Of a DNA stretch of 64,000 nucleotides, positions 23,847 through 33,385 are shown piece by piece. This stretch comes from Orychophragmus violaceus (taxonomy: Eukaryota > Streptophyta > Magnoliopsida > Brassicales > Brassicaceae), in the NCBI GenBank assembly GCA_030180135.1, contig CM058238.1, positions 8,917,248 to 8,981,247 on the forward strand. Direction: 5' to 3'. The translations under genes and the position numbers were made by a program. Within the stretch, counting starts at the first letter, position 1; each line of letters starts with the position of its first letter. The notes under the pieces were generated by a model. That model was not told the origin of the DNA. It saw nothing but the letters and a program-made list of their open reading frames with translations, and did not search any database.

Positions 23847-24400
23847 ATGGCAGGAGGCTACAAAAATTATAGCAACCATCGGGAGTGGATGTATAATAGG
23901 ATCGATGGTGCCACAAATAATTTCTCAACAGTCTTCACCACGGGGTGGCACAATTTATAGAACATGCCAAAAATCAGCCTTTAGCTCTGAGCAATGGCGG
24001 TAAATTTCTTTGCCCTTGTCGTTTATGCAAGAATGAAAAACCGGAAACCACAGCACCAGGAACTCGGATTCATCTGTTTAGTTACGGATTTAGGCCTGAT
24101 TATTGTGCTTGGTATAATCATGAAGGTCACTCTCAGTTATCCTTGGCTGCTCGGGTCTTGCATAACAAGGTAGAATATAATATGAGTGAAAGGTTAGTGG
24201 ATTCGATATGTGAAATGATGACAGGCTATTTACCAGAAGGAAACCAGGCAACAAGTTCACACTACGAGACAGAGAAACTAGTGCGCAATTTAGGCCTCCC
24301 CTATCGTACAATTGATGTTTGCATGAACAATTGTTTCCTCTCTGGAAAGAAGACGAAAAGGAACCGATTATTTTGCAACAAGAAAATGATGATCATGTGA
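23847..24400 (+). pseudogene. CACTA transposase-associated-domain fragment
   Basis: From the ATG at 23847 the frame gives MAGGYKNYSNHREWMYNRID. A one-base shift near 23940 leads into AQFIEHAKNQ, FLCPCRLCKN, LFSYGFRPDYCAWYNHEG and KLVRNLGLPYRTIDVCMNNC. This is the N-terminal transposase-associated region of tnp2-type CACTA proteins, with the zinc-binding cysteines kept (CPCRLC). The tnp2 catalytic domain is missing. After 24400 there is an acidic DDEDQDDYEEHDEES-like stretch (about 24515-24575) as seen C-terminally in some such fragments. The sequence differs from the element at 6026, so it is a separate insertion. Confidence 0.75.
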
Positions 24401-26454
24401 TGATGACTAGAATGTAAGATCTCGTTATTGAGAACTCGGTACAAGGAGGAAACATAATAGATCTTGATTACGAGTTCGGAAATGCGGAACCAGAAGATGA
24501 ATTTTAATGTAATTTATCATCTTCTGATGATGAGGATCAAGATGACTATGAAGAGCATGATGAGGAGTCCTTGTAAGATGCATGTTGAATTTGTCGAGGT
24601 TATGATAATTTACCTAAATAACTTAGTTTATGTGCGATAATGTTTCTTGTTTTGGCGGGTCTTATTAGATTAATATTTTTTTCACTAGAATGATTATTAG
24701 ATTAATATTACTCTTAATTTGTCGGTTCCACAATATATTCCACTATAAATTGCAACAAATGAAATACAAGAAGAAAATCAAATATGAATGATAATATAGG
24801 AAATGAGTGGAATGCCTCAAATACTGATATTATTACAAGTCGAACTAAGAAAAATAATTAGAGCTAAACTAATTTCTTAAAAGACAAGTTCTTGTTTGAT
24901 TGTTGACCGGTCATCTCAACGGTCAACGGATAACGGGAAAGGGACGTTACAAAAGGGATTCCTCGCTGTTGCTCAATATCTAACATTGAATTCAATCCAC
25001 CAAGCTATAAACAGAAAACGTCAGAAACTTATAAGTGGTAGATATTGAGCGGCAACAAGGAATCCCTTTTGTAACAAGTTCCTCCAAAGTTGAAGCTTGA
25101 GTTGTGATATTGGTTTCTTTCCGCCAAAAAAAAACGAACCGCTATCTCGACTGGAGACGGAGTTGTCTTCTCCCAGCAAGGCCATCGACGAGATAAGAAC
25201 TGTTATGAAATCAACACCTGAACCAATGTTCTCCTAAAGATAAAGTAACCCAAGGGATTCGATCTCAAACAATCATCTCGCCGCCTAGTTTTTTATGGTG
25301 AAAGACCATTTGGTGGTTTGACCTTGCAAGACTCGTAGGTGACTTTATTTATAGGAGAATATTGGTTTCGGTGTTGTTCATGCATGACTCCGGAGGTCGA
25401 CACAGAACCGAATAAAAGAAAAAAAAAAAGAACATGTCAGCATATTTAAGGAAGAACTTAAGATAAAAAGTAGAAGATGAAGCGAGGCTCTGTTCAAACT
25501 TGAAGCGAAGGAGAGGTAAGAAGTGAGGATGGGGAAGAATGATGAAAAGAGGAGCTATATATTTACTAAGGGGAAGAAAGATCGGTTATTGAACCATTCT
25601 GATTTAAAACAACAGCTTTCCAGTCACGCCGAACACATTCACTGGTGGAAGAAGAGGCGTCTTAAATATAACAAAAAATTCTTAATATACAATTAGGAAG
25701 CCAAAAATAAATCCAATTTTTTACTCTTGTTAATTTTTCCCTTTTCAAAAATGCAATAATTATTACTCATATATGTATTTAACTACTCCATCGGTCTAAT
25801 ATTAATCATTTTTACAAAACAAAATTTACATTTCCAATTGTATTAATATTCATTCTCATTTATTAAGATTACAAATAGTAGTCGATTTCTTAATCTTAGT
25901 CAAAGAAAGTTATTGACTTGGAGAGCATCTTACATATAATAATAATAAAAACACAGTTTATAAAATAAAAAAATGTTAAATGAGTCTTTTTTTTTTTTGA
26001 AGAGTACAAAATAAAAAAAAAAATTGAAACCAGAGATTTTATAAGATATAAATTTATTTTAGGACTAAAACTAATAAACTATATAATTACAAGGCTAGAA
26101 TGTAAAAGAAAAGATGAAACCTCAAATTTGAGGTTTTGTACCGTTTAAAACTTCAAAAAATGAGGTTTTAAGGTTTCTTTCGGAGTGAGAAAAACCTCAT
26201 TATTGGGCGTCTCTTTCTTCCGGATCTCTATATTTGTTTCTCATATAAACCGATTTAACGATTACGTTTCTCGAACAATTGTCAAATCACAAAGGTTTAA
26301 TGAATCGTCACCTCCCTAAGTCGCAACCGTAAAAATCATTTCTTTAAATACTTGATGACCCCATAACCATCAAGCACAAAGAGATGTTGAGGTTCCAAAT
26401 AACTGGCGAAAAATAGAGAGAAGAACTCACCCATAACCATCAAACACATAAAGC
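24401..26454. other. intergenic with a miRNA-like hairpin; no protein gene seen
   Basis: Besides the inverted repeat at 24946-25075 nothing firm is present. 25100-25600 has more balanced base composition and could be a non-coding transcript or gene relic. A short palindrome, aacctcaaatttgaggtt, lies at about 26120, and the related word aaacctcaaa recurs near 27697. Confidence 0.45.
24946..25075. repeat. 37-bp hairpin with 56-nt loop (miRNA-precursor-like)
   Basis: Arms 24946-24982 and 25039-25075 pair over 37 positions. 18 outer bases and 11 inner bases match perfectly, and a central 8-base stretch is mismatched. Arm length, loop size and the small internal bulge fit a plant miRNA foldback, but a degenerate MITE would look alike. 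I recognise no known miRNA in it. Confidence 0.6.
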
Positions 26455-27110
26455 ATGGCGAACAGGAGATCGATTGTTTCTCTGCAACAACTCACGATCG
26501 AAGTCCTCACCAATATCGTCCAAAAAATCGGCGGAGCTTCATCTTCCGATAACTGCAACCTAAGAGAAACCTGCAAAATAATTAAAGAAGCCTCCAACAG
26601 TCCAGTAGTCCTCCATTCTCTCTGTCTCTCACCGCTGGTGAAGAAGCCTCTCCGTGCGCTTCAACACTCAGCCATTCTGGAACTGCGCATTCTTCGTTCA
26701 AGGCATTCTAACTTACTTCATTGAGAGTGATGAGGAAAACGAAATGGCATATTTACACCATGCCGCGATTGGGAGGGGGACGATGATAATTTGGAAGCAG
26801 CTTACATGTATGGTGTTCTGCGCTTCCCCCATGGCGATCCTTTAAGGGGTCTCTTTGATGAAATGGCCTTCAAGAACTGGCGGGAAGATGAGGAGGATTT
26901 GGTGGTCTGAGTTTGGAAGAACTAGAGGAAGACATTGCATTAAATCACTTTCCGGAAGAAGCAGGTTTATGTGCGATCGATGAAGAGCAGCAAGCCTGAA
27001 GATCTTGCCATATTCTCGATATGGAAATTTACTGCCTAGATTGCTTTATGTACAAACGGTGTTTGAAGTTCTTCTACATGAGTCGAATTGTTGCCCCTGA
27101 TCTGGGTGTT
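26455..27110 (+). pseudogene. F-box-like protein pseudogene (At2g35280-type family)
   Basis: The ATG at 26455 opens MANRRSIVSLQQLTIEVLTN and an F-box-like helix set (VQKIGGASSSDNCNLRETCK). The frame then shifts near 26665 into FFVQGILTYFIESDEENEMA YLHHA, and again near 26765 into DWEGDDDNLEAAYMYGVLRF PHGDPLRG. This is the Sel1-like AAYMYG region of this plant family. After a stop near 26910, a further piece (DMEIYCLDCFMYKRCLKFFY) resembles the C-terminal Cys-containing tail. At least two frameshifts and a stop make it a pseudogene. Confidence 0.75.
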
Positions 27111-28580
27111 AACTTCTTTTCTCGTACCTTGTTTATTGTTTAAATTTCTTGGCTAGTAGTATTCTTTTTTTAAAGAACATCGCAGAAGTACTCTTTTATA
27201 TAAAATATCGTCTTTTGTATCTCTGGAATGTTATGTGGAGTGTGTATCTTCACGACCCTAATCAAATCAATTAATCATGGTTAAATATCATGGTTATATC
27301 ATGGTTAAAAATTATACAAATTGTACACTGGTTTTATCTTTCTTTCTGATGTAGCTCCTGAGCCCTTGAACCGTATATTGGTTTTTCGTTTGATTCGATG
27401 TAGCCTCGGAGACATAGAACCGTGCAATGGTTTTGTCTTTTTGTTCTCCAATCTTGTTATGAGCGTTTCATTTGGTAGGCTTGTGACTTTTTCTTACACA
27501 TTAAACGAGATACAAGGAGAATGTTCAATGTTCCTCTCAACCGATATTATTAAATTTTCTTAATATGATAAGTTCGTATATAATCCCAAAAAATCACATA
27601 TATCTAGAAAGATTTACAAAATCATAATTTAATTTCTTGACCACCTCATGTGGCTATATATGTTTGATTAAGATTATTCGATGTAAAAAAAAAAAGACGA
27701 AACCTCAAATTTTAGGTTTTACCATTTGCAATGTAGTGATCTGTAATTAAATATTTCATTTGCAATTTACGGTTTCTTTTTAGGGTATTGGGTTTTGTTC
27801 ATTCCAAATGAAACCCTAAACCCTAAAAAAATAAGATTCGTTTGTGCTTTAACATTCTAGTCTGAAACGTCACAAAATCATAGTCTAGTCTCTCTAATTA
27901 AGTATTTCATTTATTAAATAATATAGGGTTTTGTTCATTCCAAATGAAACCCTAAACCCTAAAAATCTAAAGTTTCATCTGTGCTTTAACATTCTAGTCC
28001 GAAAACTATTTCTTAAATCTTGTTGTATACTATTTTTAATATGTGTGTTACCAAAATTGCAAAACTATTTCAAAGAATTTAAAACACAAATTTGCTTTCA
28101 TAAAACCTGTGTACAATTATACTGTGAGCAAATTTGTTGTGATTTTAATAAAGTAAAATATATTAGTTAAATTTTTAAAACAGTAAAAAAAGATTATATT
28201 ACGGTCATGTTACGTCTACAAGTGGGCAAAAATTTAAAATATTTGCCAAATGAATCCGAAAAACCTAAACCAAATTTTATAGTCCAAAATATTTCAATTA
28301 CCTGCCTATACCCAAAAAATTTTAACAGTGCCGAGAAATCATAAAATATGTCAAACCCTGATTTTCTTTCATTTTTCCCCTTTTCAAATATCTCCTTCGA
28401 ATCAGCTCTCAAATCCCTCCACGAATCCTCTTCTACATCCACCCATCTCAAACTGATATCTCTTTTTCAAATCTCTTATTCGAAGCTTTCCATTTTATAG
28501 CTAATTTTGTTGAAATCTTATCAACTCTCTCAAATTTTTTTTTTGAATATTTCAATTACGAAATTCTCCGTGAATCAATG
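27111..28580. other. intergenic with a short tandem repeat; no gene seen
   Basis: Contains the duplicated AAACCCTAA (telo-box-like) segment described separately. The rest is AT-rich with no coding signal. The last 5 bases (28576-28580, caatg) are the left target duplication of the LTR element. Confidence 0.55.
27788..27985. repeat. two copies of a telo-box-bearing segment, period about 138 bp
   Basis: The segment ttttgttcattccaaatg followed by aaaccctaaaccctaaaaa occurs near 27793 and again near 27931, each followed by a shared ctttaacattctagtc. The AAACCCTAA words match plant telo-boxes or interstitial telomere-like sequence. Confidence 0.8.
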
Positions 28581-28815
28581 TATTAGAGAAGAAGATGAGA
28601 TGGAAGAGGAGAGGCTGAAGTCATGAAGACAAAGCTGAGCCTCACTCCAAAGATGAAGCTATATGAAGGAGGAGAGGCTGAAGTCATGAAGACAAAGCTG
28701 AGACTCACTCCAAATATATAAGTTATGGTGTTGATCACAAGAGCCCAAGATGCATCAATCACTTAGACAAAGCTAAGATGAAGGCATTAATAAGGCTAAA
28801 GTGAAGTCTGGACAA

Positions 28816-28950
28816 GATGTGTCACCGACGGTGTCGGTGACATGGAGGCTAAAGTGAATTCTGAAGTACATGTGTCACCGACGGTGTCGACGACATGAAG
28901 GTTAAAGAGAATTCTGAACTACATGTGTCACCGATGGTGTCGGCGACATG
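28816..28950. repeat. three 29-bp near-palindromes at 53-bp spacing in the LTR
   Basis: Units at 28816-28844, 28869-28897 and 28922-28950 share tgtcaccgacggtgtcg and end in gacatg, so each can fold on itself (TGTCACCGAC / GTCGGTGACA). The same three occur in the right LTR (about 31845-31980). They lie upstream of the TATA box, where enhancer or protein-binding sites would sit. Confidence 0.75.
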
Positions 28951-29076
28951 GATGTTGAAGTGAAATCTGGACAGGCTGTCTTCTTTTGGGATTCAAATTC
29001 AAATTGTTTCCTTTTCCCCCCAAATGTTTATTTCGAAATGTAAACCCATTTAGGGCTTTCTTATACTCTCCTCCTC

Positions 29077-29083
29077 TATATAA
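29077..29083 (+). promoter_or_regulatory. TATA box of the 5' LTR
   Basis: TATATAA in a C/T-rich context about 575 bp before the end of the LTR. The same box is in the right LTR (about 32106), which points toward the DUF538 gene about 825 bp downstream, so read-through into that gene is possible. Confidence 0.55.
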
Positions 29084-29651
29084 GGAGATGTAACACAACT
29101 CATTCATATACATTGAGATATACAAGATTTAGAACTCATTTGTTACAAGAAACTCTTATCTCTTTCTCTCTTCTTCTTGTAACCGGTTTCACTCTTTGTC
29201 CCCATTGTTTATACAAGTTCATATACAATGTAGACTCTAAAGAGCCACGGTTATGGCTGCTTAAGGCAGCCTCTTATCATGCTTGGATAATTCTTCCATA
29301 GTTAGTCCAAGTATGATGAGAGAATCATTCATAATTAGTTCTTTAGCTTCTCTTGGATGTTCCTTTAGTTAATTACTGATTCTCTTCCATGTTTATGAGT
29401 AGACTCTCCTTGGTGAGATGTTAAGCTCTTGGAAGTGTTTTCATATAGCTAAGGACTCCTTTATACAACTAGATTAATGGCTTTCTTAAGTTCAAACTAG
29501 TTGTCTTTGTTGAGCAGAACCGATTGCATTGTTCCTCTTTAATCCGTTTATGTTCTTGTTATGAGTTATGGTTCAGAGCTTCTTATGAATGTCTCATGAA
29601 CCAAACTAGATAATTCAGATCTTCCTCATGGATGCTTCTGAAATTCTAACA

Positions 29652-29663
29652 TGGTATCAGAGC
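29652..29663 (+). other. primer binding site (initiator Met tRNA)
   Basis: TGGTATCAGAGC immediately after the 5' LTR. This is the usual plant Copia primer site, complementary to the 3' end of initiator methionine tRNA. Confidence 0.9.
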
Positions 29664-31609
29664 GGCTTGATTCTTGGCTGCAAATTGTTTTAAGATAGAG
29701 ATCAAAACTCTGTCTTTTCATTCTCTTGCTTCCGCATTGTTATTCATGAAACAAGCTTCTGTTTTTACTTGGTTACATGCTATTAATGCTTGTAGCTCTC
29801 TGTTTTGAAGAGATGACAAGTTGGTTAAGAAATCATAGAAGAACAAGAGCATTTGATTGTGTCTTTCTTTGTTGCTTCTCTGGTTCTTGTTGCTTGTTTC
29901 AAACTGAGCAAACTCAGTCCCTGAACTTTTGAAATGTTTATTAGTTAAACTGAGCAAGAAACTCAGTCCCTGAACCTTAAACATATTCTCTAACATTTTT
30001 ATTTCATGTGTTTCAGGTTCATTCTCCCATTCTACTATTCTCTGAGTTTGGTTTACATGCTCTTAATCTGAGTTTATGCATTCCAAACTCACATACTCTC
30101 TATACTCTCATTCTCTGGTGCACACTCTCTTAATTTGAGTTGTGTGACATCTCATACTCTTTATACTCTGGTTCTTCTATTTTACTCTAAAGTTTACTCC
30201 TAAAGAACTATCTTATTCTTGCACAGAAACTTAATTCAAGCTCATTAGTCCTGATCAAACTTGTGTTGCTTGAGTGTTGTTTTGTGTTTAGGTGTTCTTA
30301 GGAGGAATGGCGAGTTGTTGGCAGTAAGGATCAGTCTTAATGGCGGTTCATGCTGAAGTTAATTGGTTGTCGATTAGCCTAAATCCTCATGGATAGTTGT
30401 GGGTTAACTGAAATCCTCATGGAGCATTCATCAAGATGGTGGATGTGCTTATTGTTGAAGGACCTTCCCAACGATAATGGCGGTTTATACTTTGTCCATT
30501 CAAGAAGGGAGAGGCCTTGTTTGTGTTGAAGTTGGTGTTAGAACCGTGGTTCAACCAAGTGGAGTAAGACCACAAGACAAGCCCAACCAAGTTCAATCCG
30601 GACTGTCTTGAAGATGGATGACCAAAAAAAGGCATACATGGAGATAGCAGATCCAAAGAGATGACTATGGTGGAAGATCTAGTGGATATGCAAGCTGGTG
30701 ACACGATGAATCAGCCCAACTCATTTCGTGCTCTTGCGTTTCAAGATTGGTTGTGCAAAATCAGATTGCACAAGTTGTGATGTCATGGTGTAGAGCCATG
30801 GACGATTCAAGAGTGTGGGGGAGTTAAAATTCAAATCCAAACCGCAACTCACATTACTATGATCAGGCTACCTCTAAAACTCTTTCGTATTAAACATTAC
30901 CTTAGATTTCCTAAAGTCTTGATTATGATTATGCTTTATCTCAAAGTCAAAAACGTTTCTTATTCTCAAAACGTTTTCAGACTTGAAATTTTCATTTGTA
31001 TCTTGTTGTGATCATGTGTTTCAAAGATAAAACGTTTTACAATCTATTGTCTAAAACGTTTCATAGCTAATGTTCCTAAATGCCATTGCATATACTTTAA
31101 CAAGTTTCCTTTAAACCTTTGTGTTGAAGGTTTATAAGGAAAGGAGAAAGGCATGGACATTCTTAAAGAGCATTAGGAAGTGAAGGAGCCATAAGGAGCA
31201 TACATAAGCCTTGAAGTCTATCCAAAAGGAAGATGAGACCGACTTGAAGTTCTTCCAAGATGAGAAGGATGATGGAAGTTGGGGTTAAATGTCGGAGACC
31301 TATGGATTCCAAATTTCAAAAAGACACAACAAGAGCAAGAAGTTCATATCAAGAGAAGTCAAGTCAAGGAATGCTAAGGAAGAGAGGAGTTATGGAAAGG
31401 AGTAGCCATGGTTCAAGATGTTCATACCAAGGTCAAGTTACATCTTTAGTATGTGGACTATACTCTTTTTGTCCTCCTTAAGGTTTTATCCCAAAGAGGT
31501 ATTCCTTAACGAGGTTTTTAATGTGGTAGTTCCACAGCTCCAAGCTTGGCCTTTGGTCCTCTTCTCCCTTTGGTCCCTTGGCGTCCCGACGACCAAGCTT
31601 GCCGGGGAG

Positions 31610-32679
31610 TATTAGAGAAGAAGATGAGATGGAAGAGGAGAGGCTGAAGTCATGAAGACAAAGCCGGGCCTCACTCCAAAGATGAAGCTATATGAAGGAG
31701 GAGAGGCTGAAGTCATGAAGACAAAGCTGAGCCTCACTCCAAATATATAAGTTATGGTGTTCATCACAAGAGCCCAAGATGCATCAATCACTTACACAAA
31801 GCTAAGATGAAGGCATTAATAAGGCTAAAGTGAAGTCTGGACAAGATGTGTCACCGACGGTGTCGGCGACATGAAGGCTAAAGTGAATTCTGAAGTACTT
31901 GTGTCACCGACGGTGTCGACGACATGAAGGTTAAAGAGAATTCTGAACTACATGTGTCACCGATGGTGTCGGCGACATGGATGTTGAAGTGAAATCTGGA
32001 CAGGCTGTCTTCTTTTGGGATTCAAATTCAAATTGTTTCCTTTTCCCCCCAAATGTTTATTTCGAAATATAAACCCATTTAGGGCTTTCTTATACTCTCC
32101 TCCTCTATATAAGGAGATGTAACACAACTCATTCATATACATTGAGATATACAAGATTTAGAACTCATTTGTTACAAGAAATTCTTATCTCTTTCTCTCT
32201 TCTTCTTGTAACCGGTTTCACTCTTTGTCTCCATTGTTTATACAAGTTCATATACAATGTAGACTTTAAAGAGCCACGGTTATGGCTGCTTAAGGCAGCC
32301 TCTTATCATGCTTGGATAATTCTTCCATAGTTAGTCCAAGTATGATGAGAGAATCATTCATAATTAGTTCTTTAGTTTCTCTTGGATGTTCCTTTAGTTA
32401 ATTACTGATTCTCTTCCATGTTTATGAGTAGACTCTCCTTGGTGAGATGTTAAGCTCTTAGAAGTGCTTCATATAGCTAAGGACTCCTTTATACAACTAG
32501 ATTAATGGCTTTCTTAAGTTCAAACTAGTTGTCTTTGTTGAGCAGAACCGATTGCATTGTTCTTCTTTAATCCGTTTATGTTCTTGTTATGAGTTATGGT
32601 TCAGAGCTTCTTATGAATGTCTCATGAACCAAACTAGATAATTCAGATCTTCCTCATGGATGCTTCTGAAATTCTAACA
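31610..32679 (+). repeat. 3' LTR
   Basis: 1,070 bp, about 98.5% identical to the 5' LTR by direct reading. It ends ttctaaca and is followed by the target duplication caatg. Confidence 0.93.
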
Positions 32680-32929
32680 CAATGTCTATATGTACATGAA
32701 ATTATATGGTTAGTTTACTTCTGTTTTGCTTTGCTTTTGAAACAGGAGATGTTCTCAATCTGATTATTTCTTTACAATTAATTTCAGTTCTACACACTTA
32801 CAAAAGTCAACAAAGCCGACAAAAACCAAGTCTCCAAAACTGAAAAGTCTCCCAAATAATAAACAAAACAGAGAAATCTACCAAAATTTTCTGTGGTTTC
32901 GAAGCTTTTTGTTTTGCTCCGCGGCGAAC

Positions 32930-33385
32930 ATGAAGATCTCTCTATTCCTCGTCTCTTTCCTTGTCCTCGTACCTTTCTCCCTACAGGATCCAAATCCAGA
33001 AATCAAAGCACCGACTCGGGCTCACGCAGAGCTCACGAATCATGGTTTTCCGATTGGGCTTCTCCCTCTATCCGTCAAGGACTACTACATCAACAAAACC
33101 TCCGGCGACTTCTCCCTTTTCCTCCACGGGACATGCAAAATCACGCTTCCACCAGACAACTACCTCGCGACTTATTCGAACAAGGTAACGGGTCGGATCT
33201 CCCAGGGTCAAATCGCGGAGCTCCGGGGAATTCGGGTCAGGGCTTTTTATCAGTGGTGGTCAATCACCGGGATTCGATCCTCTGGGGATAACCTTGTGTT
33301 TGAGGTCGGTGTCGTAACCGCCAAATACCCTTCGAGGAATTTCGACGTGAGTCTTGATTGCAAAGGGACACGATCTTCTTCGTAA
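32930..33385 (+). CDS. DUF538 family protein, secreted
   Basis: Single-exon gene of 151 aa. I chose the ATG at 32930 (MKISLFLVSFLVLVPFSL) because it opens directly into a signal peptide; the open frame begins 7 codons earlier. The mature part has the DUF538 signature: NHGFPIGLLPLSVKDYYINK, then GDFSLFLHGTCKI, an LRGIRVRAFYQWWSITGI strand set and FEVGVVTAKYPSRNFDVSL. DUF538 proteins are small beta-rich plant proteins, many secreted, with no settled biochemical role. The gene matches the position of Arabidopsis At5g19590 (from memory). The LTR element ends only about 245 bp upstream, so its original distal promoter has been displaced. A 3' UTR region extends to about 34,160. Confidence 0.9.
   Translation: MKISLFLVSFLVLVPFSLQDPNPEIKAPTRAHAELTNHGFPIGLLPLSVKDYYINKTSGDFSLFLHGTCKITLPPDNYLATYSNKVTGRISQGQIAELRGIRVRAFYQWWSITGIRSSGDNLVFEVGVVTAKYPSRNFDVSLDCKGTRSSS

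Larger units (their letters stand above)
28581..29651 (+). repeat. 5' LTR
   Basis: 1,071 bp. Contains three 53-bp-spaced palindromic repeats (about 28816-28950) and a TATA box at 29077-29083 (cctctatataagg) that should start the element's transcript. Confidence 0.93.
28581..32679. mobile_element. non-autonomous LTR retrotransposon (LARD-like, Copia-type ends)
   Basis: Two LTRs (28581-29651 and 31610-32679) begin TATTAG and end CTAACA. They are flanked by the 5-bp target duplication caatg at 28576-28580 and 32680-32684. TGGTATCAGAGC directly follows the left LTR and matches the initiator-methionine tRNA primer site used by Copia elements. The purine-rich gccggggag precedes the right LTR. The 1,958-bp interior has only short frames and no gag, protease, integrase or reverse transcriptase, so it must depend on another element's proteins. 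I counted about 16 substitutions and one indel between the LTRs (about 1.5%), which implies a fairly recent insertion. Orientation of the primer site shows the element reads left to right. Confidence 0.93.

Noticed and set aside
28581..32679. Segmental tandem duplication instead of LTRs
   Set aside because: A 5-bp target duplication, a Met-tRNA primer site and a purine tract at the expected places make LTRs the better explanation.
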